Shown: in pieces, positions 10,123-22,100 of the stretch
How positions within the stretch are numbered: the first letter of the stretch is position 1
Layout of the letters: every line of letters begins with the position of its first letter
DNA from: Panorpa germanica
Taxonomy: Eukaryota > Arthropoda > Insecta > Mecoptera > Panorpidae
Assembly (NCBI GenBank): GCA_963678705.1
Contig: OY783212.1
Coordinates: forward strand, 7,874,001-7,938,000
Direction: 5' to 3'
DNA length: 64,000 bases
The notes under the pieces: model-generated
Databases searched by the model: none
What the model was told of the DNA's origin: nothing
What the model saw: the letters and a program-made list of their open reading frames with translations, nothing else
Translations under genes and position numbers: made by a program

Positions 10123-11806
10123 TGTGTGATATATTTTAATATAGTATAACATTTCCACTTGAACAAATATGCAGTAGTGTATTATAATACTGGTAGTACT
10201 GCTCGTATAGGAATGAACAAAATGTTGTAGTGTTTCTCTTTAAATATTTGTTTCGGTAACTGCTCCAATTACAGCGATGTTATGCCTGCATATGCATATT
10301 GCGATGACAATAATGTGAATTAATTAAATTAGAGTGAACTGCTCATTGAACCAGAGATGGTACTAAACATTCCGTTAGATACACGGACATTACACAAATA
10401 CCTGGATTATACTAAATCAGCTTAGGTGTAGTAGTATACGAGTACATTGTCAAAATCCTTGTCTACAAGGTGATGACAATGTAAGTACATAATAAAGCAC
10501 TTGTTGATGTTTGATCTGACTCGATGTATGTTTATGTAAAATAAAATAGATAAAATTAACGCTACTAACTACTAATAGCATTTTCTTTTCATAATTTAAT
10601 TTCGAAATTCTTATTTTCGAAGAGTCAATTCAACACCGTATAATATTGCGTTGTATTTTACATTTAAGTTCACACCAGATTTTGTGTTAGATATTTTGGC
10701 AATAATTATAACCCACAGTTAATTTCTGCGCCGTAACAAAGTAACCGCTAACGTCCAGCCAGCTATTTTCTATTCTACTAGTATAAAGGAACAACTGTAC
10801 AAAACTTCAGCGTGCCTGAAATACCTTCTCAAAATTAGGTATCATCTCTTGGGATAATGCATGTAGAAATCTCATTTAAATACTTATCTCTTCACATACT
10901 TTTTGGTCCTAATATCCGTTATTCATTGGCCATCATTCGTAATGTGTTCCACCACAACTCAACCGAGTTAGAACTTCAAAACTAGGAACAACTATTATTT
11001 GTGCAAGCTCAGATAAGAATAGGAACCAAGGATCAACGGTTATCCTTTGAGTTTTATCATAAAATGATAAAGGTTTTATGAATGAATGAGTTTAGGACAG
11101 ATGGATCATTTATCTGCAAACAAATGTGAATACGAACATCCATTGTGGTGAAATAAATGGTAGGCTTTTTTGGGCTTCAGTAATACTCGTAGTAGGTATT
11201 AGCAGATATCCGTGTTAACTCATGTAAAAATATATGTTGGAAAATTGAAAAAGAGAAAAAGAGAATCATAAATCAAACTAATTAATAAATCATGTATTGA
11301 TATTATCCGGACGGAATTACACGAATAGAAAATGGAATATTTTATTTGCATTATAAAACGTTAAACGGAATAATGAATTAGACGAAATTCATATGTTTGG
11401 TAATTTATTTATAAATAGGTAATAGGTAGTCAATACGAGAGAAAAAATAGGTCATAGGAAGCAAAAGTAAATTCCTACTGAAGAAATACATTTTACACTT
11501 TAACAATTTAACAATAACAGCAAAATGATATATGTGAGCTGCACTGCTTACTCCTAAGTTATATGATTATGAGATAACATAGTTATATTAATTTTCATAA
11601 TAACCAAACCCAGAATATATAGTGCAGAGATCCCTACTCGTATTTGAAATTTTCAGAAGTAAATATTAGAAAAATTAATTAAGTTTCGTATAATATTTAA
11701 GGTTCTTTTTATTAGTTGTGATTTCTAGCGCTCTATTTGTGTGATAAAATGAATATTGTTATCAAATAAACCAAATAAACGATCATAATGAGATTTAGAC
11801 CAATTT
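10123..11806. other. Gene-free stretch
   Basis: No open frame or splice-bounded island found. Contains three ACTCGTA/TACGAGT motifs (about 10436, 11186, 11637). Confidence 0.5.
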
Positions 11807-12057
11807 AGAAACAATTTGGCGAAGTGTCCTATTTTGAGACGTTTCAATCACTATTGCACTTTAATTATAGTTCACATCAGCTTTATCTTCATTTGTATTC
11901 CGACAGTAGGAGTGGTTTCGCCATTTGTAGTCGATAAAATAGACATTTCATATAAACGACTGTGAGAAACTGAATTATAAATGAAATCTTTCATGACAAA
12001 AAAATGACACGCATCTTGAATATGATGGCACGTGCAGTGACTTCAAAATGTTTACTT
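11807..12057 (+). mobile_element. TA-type MITE, copy 1 (degraded ends)
   Basis: Matches the copies at 26088-26338 and 26606-26864 along their length, including CACTATTGCACTT, ATTTGTATTCCGA, TTTCATATAAACGACTGTGAG and the right end AAAATGTTTACT. Its left end is damaged relative to ACCCAGTAAACAATTTGG. Confidence 0.7.
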
Positions 12058-12964
12058 AATAAATATAATAAATTAATAGGTTAATAAATATATAATAATA
12101 TGAAATAATAAATAAATATTATAATAAACTAGTTTTAAATGATTCAATTATTTAGATCTTCTATTTAACTTCTTCCACTGCTTTTCTAAATTATTATCTT
12201 TCATTTCCTTCTTCTTACTTCATCATTCTTCATTTACATTTTTGTAGTTCGCGTACTCATTATAGTATCTGTATTTAACCTTATTATTGGCTAGACAAGT
12301 AATTATTTATAATTATTATGATAAATATAATTATTACAATTTTTTATTTCCATTTACAAAAAGTCTGCGGTATTATTAAAATTAGCTGTAATAACAAATA
12401 CTAACCACATTTCTTATAACGTACATCTATTCACAAATATAACAAATACCATTGGGTATGAGTGGATATCATTTGTAGTATTTAAATTGTTTATCTCTCA
12501 AAAAATAAATAAAAATAAAGCTAAAGATATGTTTGTATAAAACGTAAAACACTGAAAATGGGGTGAGTTGAATTGATTACAATAATATTATCCCTTCGCT
12601 GTTATCATCGTTTTTCAATTTAGCGGCACACATGTCGTGATACCACATACTCGCAGTCGTACATTTTTTTTTGAAACACGATAAACAAACAAGAATATAT
12701 GTAACATATGTCATTCTTGTCAGTTTTTCACCACCCCTAATGCCAGGGCCTGTTTTAGCATTATGTTCCCGCTAAACAAGGTTAAAGTCGCCAATATCGT
12801 CAATAGCGCTTTTCAGGTAAAGTTCGAGTTTATATTTCTATTTTCATTGAATTTATGTCTACAAACATCAATTTTGTTGGTGATAAAATATATACTAGGG
12901 AAATTAAAAAAAAACCTGGAATCCTGTCAGTGTGCAAAGCGTAGTGCGCTGTGGTGGTAAAATT
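12058..12964. other. Gene-free stretch before the mariner fragment
   Basis: Very AT-rich to 12580. At 12742 CCAGGGCCTGTTTTAGC looks like a transposon end without a partner. A short frame from 12764 ending at CAG|GTAAAG (about 12816) could imitate a first exon but has no other support. Confidence 0.4.
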
Positions 12965-13075
12965 ATGTCTGTTGCATCACGCACAATTATTCATTTTCTC
13001 GCCAACGAAAGTGTGAAATCGAGTGAAATTTTGAAAAAAATCCAAGGACAGTTCGGTGATACTACTCTGAGTAAA
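12965..13075 (+). pseudogene. Mariner-type transposase, amino-terminal fragment
   Basis: Thirty-seven codons starting with ATG. The segment IIHFLANESVKSSEILKKIQ followed by GQFGDTTLS matches the first helix-turn-helix of mariner transposases, where a phrase like GD-T-LS precedes the next helix. The frame then runs into unrelated sequence starting CAGGGGCGC at 13077, so the gene was cut by another insertion or a deletion. No catalytic DDD part was found nearby. Confidence 0.6.
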
Positions 13076-13076
13076 C

Positions 13077-13200
13077 CAGGGGCGCTATTCCTGAGTTCAA
13101 TCGAATCGTAAACTCTTCTTCTTTTCGTAAAAATCATTCGATTTACTCAAAAGTGCTATTCCTGAAAATTTTACGAAATCGAGTAAAAAAGTGAGTAAGT
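13077..13200. mobile_element. Transposon end interrupting the mariner fragment
   Basis: Begins CAGGGGCGCTATTCCTGA. GCTATTCCTGA recurs at 13155-13165, and TTCGATTT/AAATCGA segments lie nearby in both orientations, a pattern seen at subterminal regions of DNA transposons. I could not find the opposite terminus or a target duplication. Confidence 0.4.
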
Positions 13201-14715
13201 TTAGCTTGCGAATGTACGATCGAACAGTAAATTTTAGTGATTTTTATTAGTTATCACAGTTTCAGGCAAGAGTATTTAGTAAAATTTGTGTTGTTTGTTT
13301 TATTTTTCTAGAAATGTCAAAAAAATATATATTTGTTGAAGTTAACCTAAAATTTTTCTATTACTTTTTATAGCGCTTTATATAAATTTAATAAAAATAA
13401 CATCTCTAAGAAGTATAGCTTTAAATAATTTACCTATGCTTAAATAAACGGAGTTAAATTATATGGAAAATGAAATACAGTTAAGAAAATACAACCATTA
13501 GAATCAGAAACTAGACGTAGCCAAAACACTTAATTAATAGATCTTATTTATAATAGAATATACTGTTTATTTATTAATAGAATTAGAAATAGTATAATGT
13601 GTTTATTCTTAAATATACTTATTAACAAATATATGTATTCTAATATTTTATTAATGCATATAATTTTTAAAATTCAATTGTTAAATGATTAAAATTTCTA
13701 TAAAATTAATAAATAGGAGAATATATAAATTATTATGCAAACTGTAACGTTAGAAAGTTGTTTCCATAAAGCGCCATTTCCATTTTCCTAAATAAATTTA
13801 AAAAATAGTACGTACGTATTTTATGGTTTGATAAATTCTAAACCACTCCTGCTTCGTAACTTATTTCCGAAGCTAGATAGCAATAGACGCCAAATTTTGT
13901 CAAGGTGCCCTTAAAAGTTAGGAATTAGGGATCTGAGACAGGGTTGCAATGTTTCGAGTTACGTTAACTATCACCAATTATATTAAATATTAAGCAATTA
14001 AATTTGAAATGACCACATTAACATAGGCCCTGCTTGATACAGTAACACCTCTATCAACCCCTGGGCCATGAACAGGACAGGCACAAACACACGCAGACGT
14101 GACCTTCAACACGATAAACATTTGGTAAAATGATAACGTATTTATGTTTCATGATAAATCATTGTAAAGATATGAATACGTTAAATTCTATTTATTAACT
14201 AACTCTCCCGTGGACAGAATAACAAAAACCCAACGCACATTCAAAACTCATTAAAGGAGTATTTACTTAATATTTCGTTAATTGGTACGTAACCTTTGAA
14301 CTTATTTTGGGAAAAGCTTGAACATTATTTGAATGTTATACCAATTTTATAGAATTCTTATAACCGTTCACCTTTAAATAATTTATTTTTAAATGTGTGA
14401 TAATTACAGATACTAATAATTAAAACATACTAATTATAGATCTGAATAAATCATTAGTATTGATTTGTAATAAACTTAAAATAACTTAAAAGTAATTGAA
14501 GTAATTTAAAAAACGAAAAGTTATTTAATGGTATAAGACAGGTTTAAAATAATGGATTGGTTGGAATATAGCAATATTTATTTATTCTCATAACATTTTC
14601 TTTGCTGCCGCTCATATGTGCTGCTTTGTCCAGTTTTTCCATCTCCCTTACTTCAAAAAAAAGAAAAACAAAACCTTCTGGAGCAACTGTCCTTTTTCTT
14701 TGTATATTTCTTTCC
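13201..14715. other. Gene-free stretch
   Basis: AT-rich, no coding signal. A somewhat GC-richer part at 13840-14100 carries scattered CCCTG/CAGGG strings but no pair that makes TIRs with a duplication. Confidence 0.45.
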
Positions 14716-14845
14716 GCTTTTGGAAGAAATGAGAATGCTATGTAATTAAGCACAATGATATGTAATTTATTGATGTAAGGCGGAAGAATGTAGTGCATAA
14801 TGGCAAAAACATTACAATAAATAATAAAAAAAACAAAATTAAAGA
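14716..14845 (+). mobile_element. LINE 3'-UTR and A-rich tail, copy 1
   Basis: Shares GCTTTTGGAA, GAGAATG, TTAAGCACAATGATATGTAA and the phrase TAATGGCAAAAA with 28277-28456, then ends in AATAAATAATAAAAAAAAC. The other copy lies downstream of a recognisable LINE ORF2 fragment, which identifies this as the 3' end of that family in plus orientation. Confidence 0.55.
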
Positions 14846-14890
14846 ACGGAATAAAACTAAATTTTTTTTTAAATGAATACCGTCACAACT

Positions 14891-14965
14891 TCTAGGGGAG
14901 GGGATAATGAGTGACAAGATGTTACATGACATGAAATTTGTGTGACGTAATTTAGGGACAACCTC
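14891..14965. repeat. Dispersed repeat fragment (GTGACAAGATGT / TGTGACGTAATTT)
   Basis: The left half matches 5045-5105; the right half, read in reverse, is AAATTACGTCACACAAAT, as at 39867-39935. It therefore links the two halves of the family. Confidence 0.5.
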
Positions 14966-15222
14966 TTATATTAATAATACATTAAATCAAATGATTAGAT
15001 GCCCAACAACCACAAATTATTTCTTAACGATCTCGAGTACCTTGACGACAGATATGTTCGTAACACTATTACGTAGAATAACTAATTGCACATGCATTAT
15101 GCATATGTTTGTTCAAACAATTCTATTGTAGTGGTGTAAATTAACGTAAATTGGATTGAGTGGTGTAAATTAAACGTGAAATCACGCAGATGCTTTTGTT
15201 AGTTTCACTAGTTACTTATAAT

Positions 15223-15702
15223 CAGTGGTGGCTGCTGGCTACGAAAATTGGTAGTGTACTTTACTAGCTTATACAGAATTATAATTTTAAGTTGCATCAA
15301 TTCGATGACTTTTATTCGCGGTGAAATGGTCAATGGTCATGTCATGTTATTTCAGCAAGCCCCGGCAATCTTCATTCTCTTGCGGCGCACGGCCAACGCC
15401 AGATTCTCCATATAGTTTACACTGAGTATCTTCTGTCTCACGCGCTAGACGATGTATCGCATATTTCATAGTAGTTATATTGAGCAGCTGCGTGCGCTGT
15501 AGAGAGCGCACGGGGAATATTTCTTGGAGCGAAAATGAGTTTTAATTATTTCGAAATAGAGATTAAGTTGATATCTTGCAACTTCCTAAGTCTAAAGTCA
15601 GTATGTATCGACGTCGTGGGGTATTATAAGATATTTTGTGATTCTTTTTTCTTTTTCAAGTTAAACATATTTAGTAGTGCATTTAAGGTACAGCCGCCCC
15701 TG
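15223..15702. mobile_element. hAT-type element, 480 bp, with perfect target duplication
   Basis: The left end is CAGTGGTGGCTG; the reverse complement of the right end is CAGGGGCGGCTG. Direct repeats CTTATAAT at 15215-15222 and 15703-15710 are identical 8-bp duplications. The interior (15350-15500) is unusually GC-rich for the window, with GCGGCGCACGG and GCGTGCGCTGTAGAGAGCGC, but has no long frame. It lies about 400 bp upstream of the exon at 16105. Confidence 0.85.
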
Positions 15703-16104
15703 CTTATAATGTAAATGAAAGCTGAGTTTCCTGTTGAAACAAGATTTGAGCGTTGCGTGACTCATCAAAATAATTTGGGTTACCAATTACTCCACTAGTT
15801 ATTAAAAATAATAATTTGTATGTTATGTCAAGTTTTCATTTATATAAATACTTTTTATGTTGTTATATTTTGGTTTGTTTACTAAGCCGGTTGGCTGGTT
15901 GGTCGGCACGCTAAATACTCATCAGGATTTAACGCAAAACATTTGACAGGCATTACCTGATATACATTATTCATTATTTATGTTATTATGAAATCTGGGA
16001 CTTTTAAAGAAATGTAGAACGTGATGTAGGTCATGATTTTACAGGTTTCTTTTATTTTTGAATTATAATTTACGAAGTTGAATATTTTTTTATTTTTATT
16101 TCAG

Positions 16105-16185
16105 AGAGTTTATCAAAGATGGCACTGCAGTAGACAAATCTCGGTCAATATGACGCTTGAATACAGCGAAGACATCGCGACCACG
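16105..16185 (+). CDS. Candidate first coding exon of an unknown plus-strand gene
   Basis: An 81-bp island. A long pyrimidine tract ending TTTTTATTTCAG stands immediately before it and ACG|GTAAGC closes it, so both splice signals are strong. Base composition is richer in GC than the flanks. The second ATG (16150) opens MTLEYSEDIATT up to the donor, leaving phase 0. The first ATG (16119) makes only a four-residue upstream frame (MALQ, stop), a plausible uORF. This fits an exon made of 5' UTR plus the first 12 codons. I do not recognise the protein and could not find the next exon, so the gene would have a long intron. Splice signals are seen; the gene is inferred. Confidence 0.45.
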
Positions 16186-18159
16186 GTAAGCTGAATTTTT
16201 TGATTATTTATTTAAAATGTATTGAAATCTTGCATACAAATCCTCTCACACTGAGGTGAGATATGACTCTCTCGTATATGTGCTGACAGATAGTTTTTAA
16301 ATATTTTATAAAATCTACATAAACAAAAATTCTGAAGTGGATGAAATCATATACGAGTATATACTTTTACGATTGAAGTGTTCTTTCAACTATATAGGTC
16401 ATATTTTGATCAAAAATAAAAAAAATAAAAAAAATATATATTTTAAATAGATGAGGCATAATGCAGGCTTTATTATGTAATTATCACATGCTTCGAATTA
16501 TATTGAACATACACGTAACGATTTACGTGACAGGTTAAACTGAACAGACTACCTTTACAGTTACACCGGATCGAGTATGTAATAAAATTGTATGTTATCC
16601 CATATAATCACACTCTAGTTTATATGCATAGGTACTGCCGTACAGACAGACAGATAACCCGCTTCATGTATGCCTAGCATAATAAGCATTGAATGTATCT
16701 TATGAATTGTGGAAGAGAACGACAGCAAGTTTCAGTATTTGTCGGAGTAGAATCCTCCCGCTTCCCTTCTCTTCCATGTTTAAAACAATAAGTCCAATGT
16801 GTTTAATACAAGTCACGTGGACCTGTGCACTGTTACGTTGTTGTCTTACACTTTACTATTTTCGCATTATCAGTATTTTATAACAATTATGAACTTCAAT
16901 CTGTTCAAGGTATTGGACCTATTCCGTAACTGATTTTAGATTAGTCAATAGTTTTCAAGTTTCTTAAAAGTATCTTATTTATAAAAAATTCATAAGTGTC
17001 TAATTTTAAAAGGGTCTTAGAAAGTTACAGAATAGAGACTTTGCTTTTTTGAAATCTCTCTCTCTTTATACTATTAAAGCTGCAAATACCCTTTCTCCAT
17101 TTCATACGCTTTCTTGTTTCCTACGTCATTATTTTTTAAGATTGACCCCGGTGAACCTAAGACCCTGCATATTAAAGTATATATGAACATACATATAATA
17201 GTAGAGAAGACATCGTTACATCAATAAAGTTGATCCTCGTATATTTACACAATGTGTAAAATCGCTTTATTAGAAAGTTTAAAATAGAATTCGTATTAGA
17301 GATATTTTCCAAGTTTCATCATTTTCCGTTTATTTCATATCTTCTCTCTTTAACAATTATTTAAATATAAATAAAACGCCCACGTCTCTGTAATACACTT
17401 AAGTTAAAGTTTACGACTTTTAATAAAATATAAGGCCATCACATGTCAAAAGTTTACTCATAATTCAGAAGTTTTTTTATGTATCCATCAAAATCATTCG
17501 AATGTTTCAATAAGTTTTCAATAATACCATGAAGATTCGAATGTCTACGAAAACGAGTGAGTATGGCTGCATTCGTTTATTGAAAGGCGCTTTAGAAGTT
17601 TTGAAATAAATATTAATAAAACCATCAGTTAGTTGTTCGTTCTCCAGACTTTTGTGAGTTTTTATTACTGAACTTTATGGCCCGCCTCGAGTATTTTCAA
17701 CAAATTTATAAGAACTTTTATATTCTTGTAACTTATGTGGTAGAAAATTTCGACTGTTTTATTTAATTATAATATTGTTTTTAGAACAAAAGTTTTTCGA
17801 GTCAATTTTTAAATCCAGAAGTAATTCTACACATTTGACAGATTATTGTGGAGATTTTATAAGGAGAAGGTGACAATCGTGACAAAATTAAGCAAAGTAT
17901 CATCGAATATGTTTAAAAGAAAGTTCTATTTCAAATGCATTTGCTTTGCAGCAACCTCAAATATCTGTTAATTCTGCATATATGCATATATTTGATAAAT
18001 TTTGAAAGTTTGTTGATTTTTTAAAAAGTTTGTAGAAACATAGATTTTTCCATCAGAAATTTAAATTGGTAATTGTAAGGATCCTAAAGTCGCATTGGGA
18101 GTGTTGATAAAATTGTTCTCATGAAAGATGTCGGAACGACGCTTTGCACCATTTTGTAA
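16186..18159. other. Probable intron or intergenic DNA
   Basis: No exon-like island recognised. (CT)n at about 17057-17066 and AT-rich runs only. Confidence 0.4.
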
Positions 18160-18240
18160 TACAGTAGACCCATCCTATAGCGCGAGAAATATTACTTTGT
18201 TTTTAAATTTCATTAATTTAACCTAGGCCTCTGCGATACT
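18160..18240 (+). mobile_element. Pogo/Tigger-like terminal fragment
   Basis: TACAGTAGACCC then CTATAGCGCGAG resembles the conserved terminus of pogo-type elements, with a preceding TA as their target site. Only one end is found. Confidence 0.4.
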
Positions 18241-19383
18241 AAATCTTATCAGAGACGATTATTTTGTAAGCTTTTTGATGGTGTTGCAGTCTTTTATGTA
18301 TGAACACACCGCTGCCTAATGAATGTATGATTATGCGAGCATATAATCGAATAAACATTAACGACAATCAAATCCAGAAAATATAAAGCTAGTCCAGAGA
18401 TTAAAACCGAAGATTAATTTTGTCACGTTTTAAAAATAATCTTTTTGTGGTAATCTAATCTATGTTTTTCACATTAATTTTTTTAATTAGATCTTTTCCG
18501 TGTTTTATATAATATATACTTACAATAAACGTATAAATGTAAATATTCTTATATACCTTCTCTGTGAATATGAATAATCTTCCAAATTTTTCCGTTTAAG
18601 CTTTGCACACGTATCTCTATTAAGAAGCAACGTAATAAGGATCAACAAGGATTAAGTTCTAGAAATAATTGGATAATCTTTGAAGTGTGTGTATTACATC
18701 AGATTAATTTACCGCTATTAACGCTGAGACAAAATACCTCCCTCTTAACACCCTTCAGAATGTTAACACAACAAAGTCCTTCAGAACATGTTCAAACAAA
18801 CTCGTGTATTATAAGTTGTTTTAAATAATTGTCAAATACTCATTTGTTTTCATAAATCTGGTGGTGAAGTCAAATAACGAAACATACGAATTACATTATT
18901 TTGGCTGGAGTCCAGCTTATCCAGGGATCAGCCAGTAACATGTTTTTACAAGAGCTGTTGACTAAAAAGAGTCAACAGAACCGCCAGCAAAAACACCACC
19001 AAACAGTACCAACGAGTAGCGGGCAGCGCTGTCCAGTGTGTTGTAATGTTATGGCGCTAGGTGGCAGTGAGCTTGTTGTTTTTCTCTGAACAAATACATA
19101 TGGTATACATCAACGTATGTGGGATTCAAATATAAATATTTGGAGAATAGAAAAACATTCTATATTTAGGATTAACTTGATATTAAAGGGAGATATATAA
19201 ATATATATCAGTATTCAATAATCTGTACGTTGTGTAAGTTTAACTCTATTTTAGAGATAAATCGGTTACTATTTTAACAGTCATATTATATGGAGGTAAT
19301 AATTGTCTGTGGTAATCTGTAATGTTTCTTTCGGATGGCTGTATATATTTTGCAAGCTAATATATCACATAACTCAATAAGTT
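18241..19383. other. Gene-free stretch with one coding-like patch
   Basis: At 18901-19089 a 62-codon frame lacking an ATG at its start (TTG) gives a polar sequence with QNRQQKHHQ and the cysteine cluster CPVCC. It is GC-richer than its surroundings, but the splice signals are weak and I do not recognise it. It could be an exon or transposon debris. Confidence 0.3.
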
Positions 19384-19625
19384 CGTAGGATGACATGTAA
19401 ATAGTATCATTAGTAATTTAGATAGTACCAATCTTTAAACGATATGTGTCAAAATTTCATGACATTCTGACAATTGGTTTATGAGTTACAGTTGTTAAAG
19501 TGAAGCTACTTTTGTAATTTTGAAATGAAAAAATATAAATTTCGTGATAAAGCATTGTTACATTTTATCTATGAATTAGAGTTTGAAAACACTTATCAAG
19601 CCATTGCTTTGCTTGAAAGGTATTT
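19384..19625 (+). mobile_element. Mariner-like MITE family F, copy 1
   Basis: Starts AAGTTCGTAGGATGACA and contains GATAGTACCAATCTTTAAAC, TGTGTCAAAATTTCATGACA and GCTACTTTTGTAATTTTG. All are shared with the fold-back arms at 20663-20996 and with 46825-47085. After the shared unit, ATTGCTTTGCTTGAA recurs at both 19602 and 47064. The AAGTTCGTAG beginning resembles mariner termini; that assignment is tentative. Confidence 0.6.
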
Positions 19626-20662
19626 TTTCGTATTAAAAAGCAATGATTTATATTACATAAAAATGCTTTCAATGCTATATACATTACATTGTTATTGAAT
19701 ATATTTACATAAGAAATTATTAAAAAATTAATAAAATTGCGGACATATAAGGTGTTCCGTGAAATACATTAGCCCCGACGCTCTCCGATTTCGTAATATT
19801 GTACCAATCGTATCGATAGATAATTTTATAAAGAAGATACGTTGTAACTTTTATAAAAATCGGAAGAGTTCAAAAAAGTAGTTTCCACTTAGTTTAGAAA
19901 TAAAAGATACATTTTGTGACACAAAATTCAATTGTCTATATTGTTCTCTATTGTAATATTTGTTCTCTTTAAAATATAGTGAATTATACATATTAATTAA
20001 CAGTATTCTATTAATAAATGCGTGCTTTAAAATAGTTCCATTTAATCCTATAATATGTAAATCCATATAATGAACATACAGTTCTAATTTCCAATAATGA
20101 AACAGTGCTATAATATGTCTATTGTTTCAAATATACGAGTATCCGAGTAACACACATATCATATTTCACAAAACGTGTAATCGAATCTGGCAATAATTTC
20201 CAATCAACCACGCTACGAATCCTGTAATATCCTTTCAGGACAAATTGGTTTTTAGCTCATGGTTTTTGGTTTATTGAAAGCCACTATTTTAATGCGTTTG
20301 GCTCATCAGACCGCTCCGATATTTCATGCATGATAATGATTATATGCTAAACAGCTACAGCAACATCAACTTCAACGTCAACGTCATTAGCTTGCTGGTT
20401 ATTAGTTGATTGCGATAATGACATTTTGCCAATCTGAATTATTAATTATAAGCCGTATATAGTGAAATATTAATATGACGATATCAAGCCTTATTCAGTT
20501 TGTCATTTTCAAGCGATCTTAAAAATTTATTGGTGGATAATGACGTCACAGAAAAGATGATTTATTAATGGTACTTCGATAAGTAGAGCCCGGATTTATA
20601 TATAATAAAAATCCTTAAACAAATGCATATAACGTACACTTATTTTTGGAAATAACAAATCG
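19626..20662. other. Gene-free stretch
   Basis: No coding signal. At 20354-20385 a CAACNTC-type degenerate tandem (about four units) is visible. Confidence 0.45.
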
Positions 20663-20996
20663 CTTATTAAGTTCGTGGAATGGTTTATTGATGGCGCCAC
20701 TATTGACAATTCCATATGATTTTTAGATGATACTAACCTTCTAAAGATATATGTCAAAATTTTATGACATACCAACCATAACTTTATAAGATGCAGTGGT
20801 TTTAGTGACACTACTTTTGTAATTTTCAACAATAAGCATTACTTTTTACAAAAGTAGCGTCACTAAACTACTGTAACTAATGGTCGAAATGTTATGAAAT
20901 TTTGAAATATATTGTTTAAAGGTTGGTACTATCTAAAAATCATATAGATTTGTCAATAGTGGCGTCATCTATTTGTCATTCTACGTACTTATTAAG
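20663..20996. repeat. Long fold-back (inverted repeat) built from two family-F arms
   Basis: The left arm runs CTTATTAAGTTCGTGGAATG to CTACTTTTGTA (ending 20822). The right arm read in reverse is CTTAATAAGTACGTAGAATG to CTACTTTTGTA. Arms are about 150-160 bp, diverged but collinear, around a 25-bp centre (20823-20847). Both arms match 19384-19625. A transcript across it would form a hairpin of about 150 bp. Confidence 0.8.
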
Positions 20997-22034
20997 TGAA
21001 GTGATATGGAAGTAAAGATATGTAACTTAAATATATAGAAACAAATATATCACTGTTCGGTAGCGCTAGATATACTCCTGGAAGTACAGGTACTGTCATA
21101 CAACTTGTGGATAACTTTTTTCTTCATGCATTCTTAAAGTTGTAAGAAAGAAAATAGTTAGAAACACATTATAAGCCTTTAGGAAAAAGGAACGACAAAG
21201 TCTTCAAAAAGAGAACAGTTTTCCCGGGAGAAATACTGCCTATACTATTACACCCAAAAAGGACAAGTTCTTTGAGAAGTTAAAAAAGTATTTTTTGTGG
21301 TAAAGTTATTCCAGCCATGGCATTTAAATTGCTTTCAGATCATGAAAAAAAAAAATTATATAGAATTTGTGTTGCAAGTTTGTTTTTAGAAAATTGAAAA
21401 AGATTTTTTTCAAAATTCTCGTGGATCATTTCGTTGCAGAATGAATAAGTATGAATAAAAATTATGCATATTAATAAATATAACTATAGCAAAACAAATA
21501 CGTCTAAAATATAAAAATTATATCACGGAAAAAGTATTATAACATTTTCTGCAGAAGTCTTAAGCTAATAGAATAGTTTAAAAATTTGATTATCAAGTCG
21601 TTGCTTTATGATTCTAAAGGTCTAAAAAAGGGTAATGCTATGATGATATCTGTTCATTTAAAGGTGCTTTTATGCATATACAAGTGGGAAGTTGATTAGG
21701 TCTGAATGAGATATTGCAAGGAAAGAAGAGTATCGATGACGGAAGAAAGGAGAAAGAGAAGAGAGAAGGAAGAGAAACGAAAACAAGATGGATTTAATTT
21801 TTTGGTAAACAACGAAGAGTAGAGAAGAATGACATGCAAGGGTGATAATAATAGAGAGGATTTTTTTTAATTGTTTTTTAATATGGTAACATTGAACTAA
21901 AGAATATGTTAGAATGTGCTTGAATGGTTATTTGGTAGGTACCTTTAGGTAATACAGTTTTAAAGAGTGTAACAATGGTACACTCAAAGATATATACAGA
22001 AATGTGACAGTTTAAATAATTATATTGACAAAAA
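20997..22034. other. Gene-free stretch with purine-rich tract
   Basis: 21716-21860 is GA-rich (GAAAGGAGAAAGAGAAGAG and similar) with stops in all useful frames. The rest is AT-rich. Confidence 0.45.
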
Positions 22035-22100
22035 ACTTAGCTAAAGCGTTGATAAGACATAGCTGTGTCTCCAAGTTCGATTCCCGGTCCAACGTTATAA
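22035..22100 (+). repeat. tRNA-derived SINE-like fragment
   Basis: TAGCTAAAGCG (22038-22048) resembles a pol III A box, and AGTTCGATTCCCGG (from 22074) resembles a B box and T-arm, at near-normal spacing. No acceptor stem or anticodon arm folds, so it is not a working tRNA. Confidence 0.35.
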
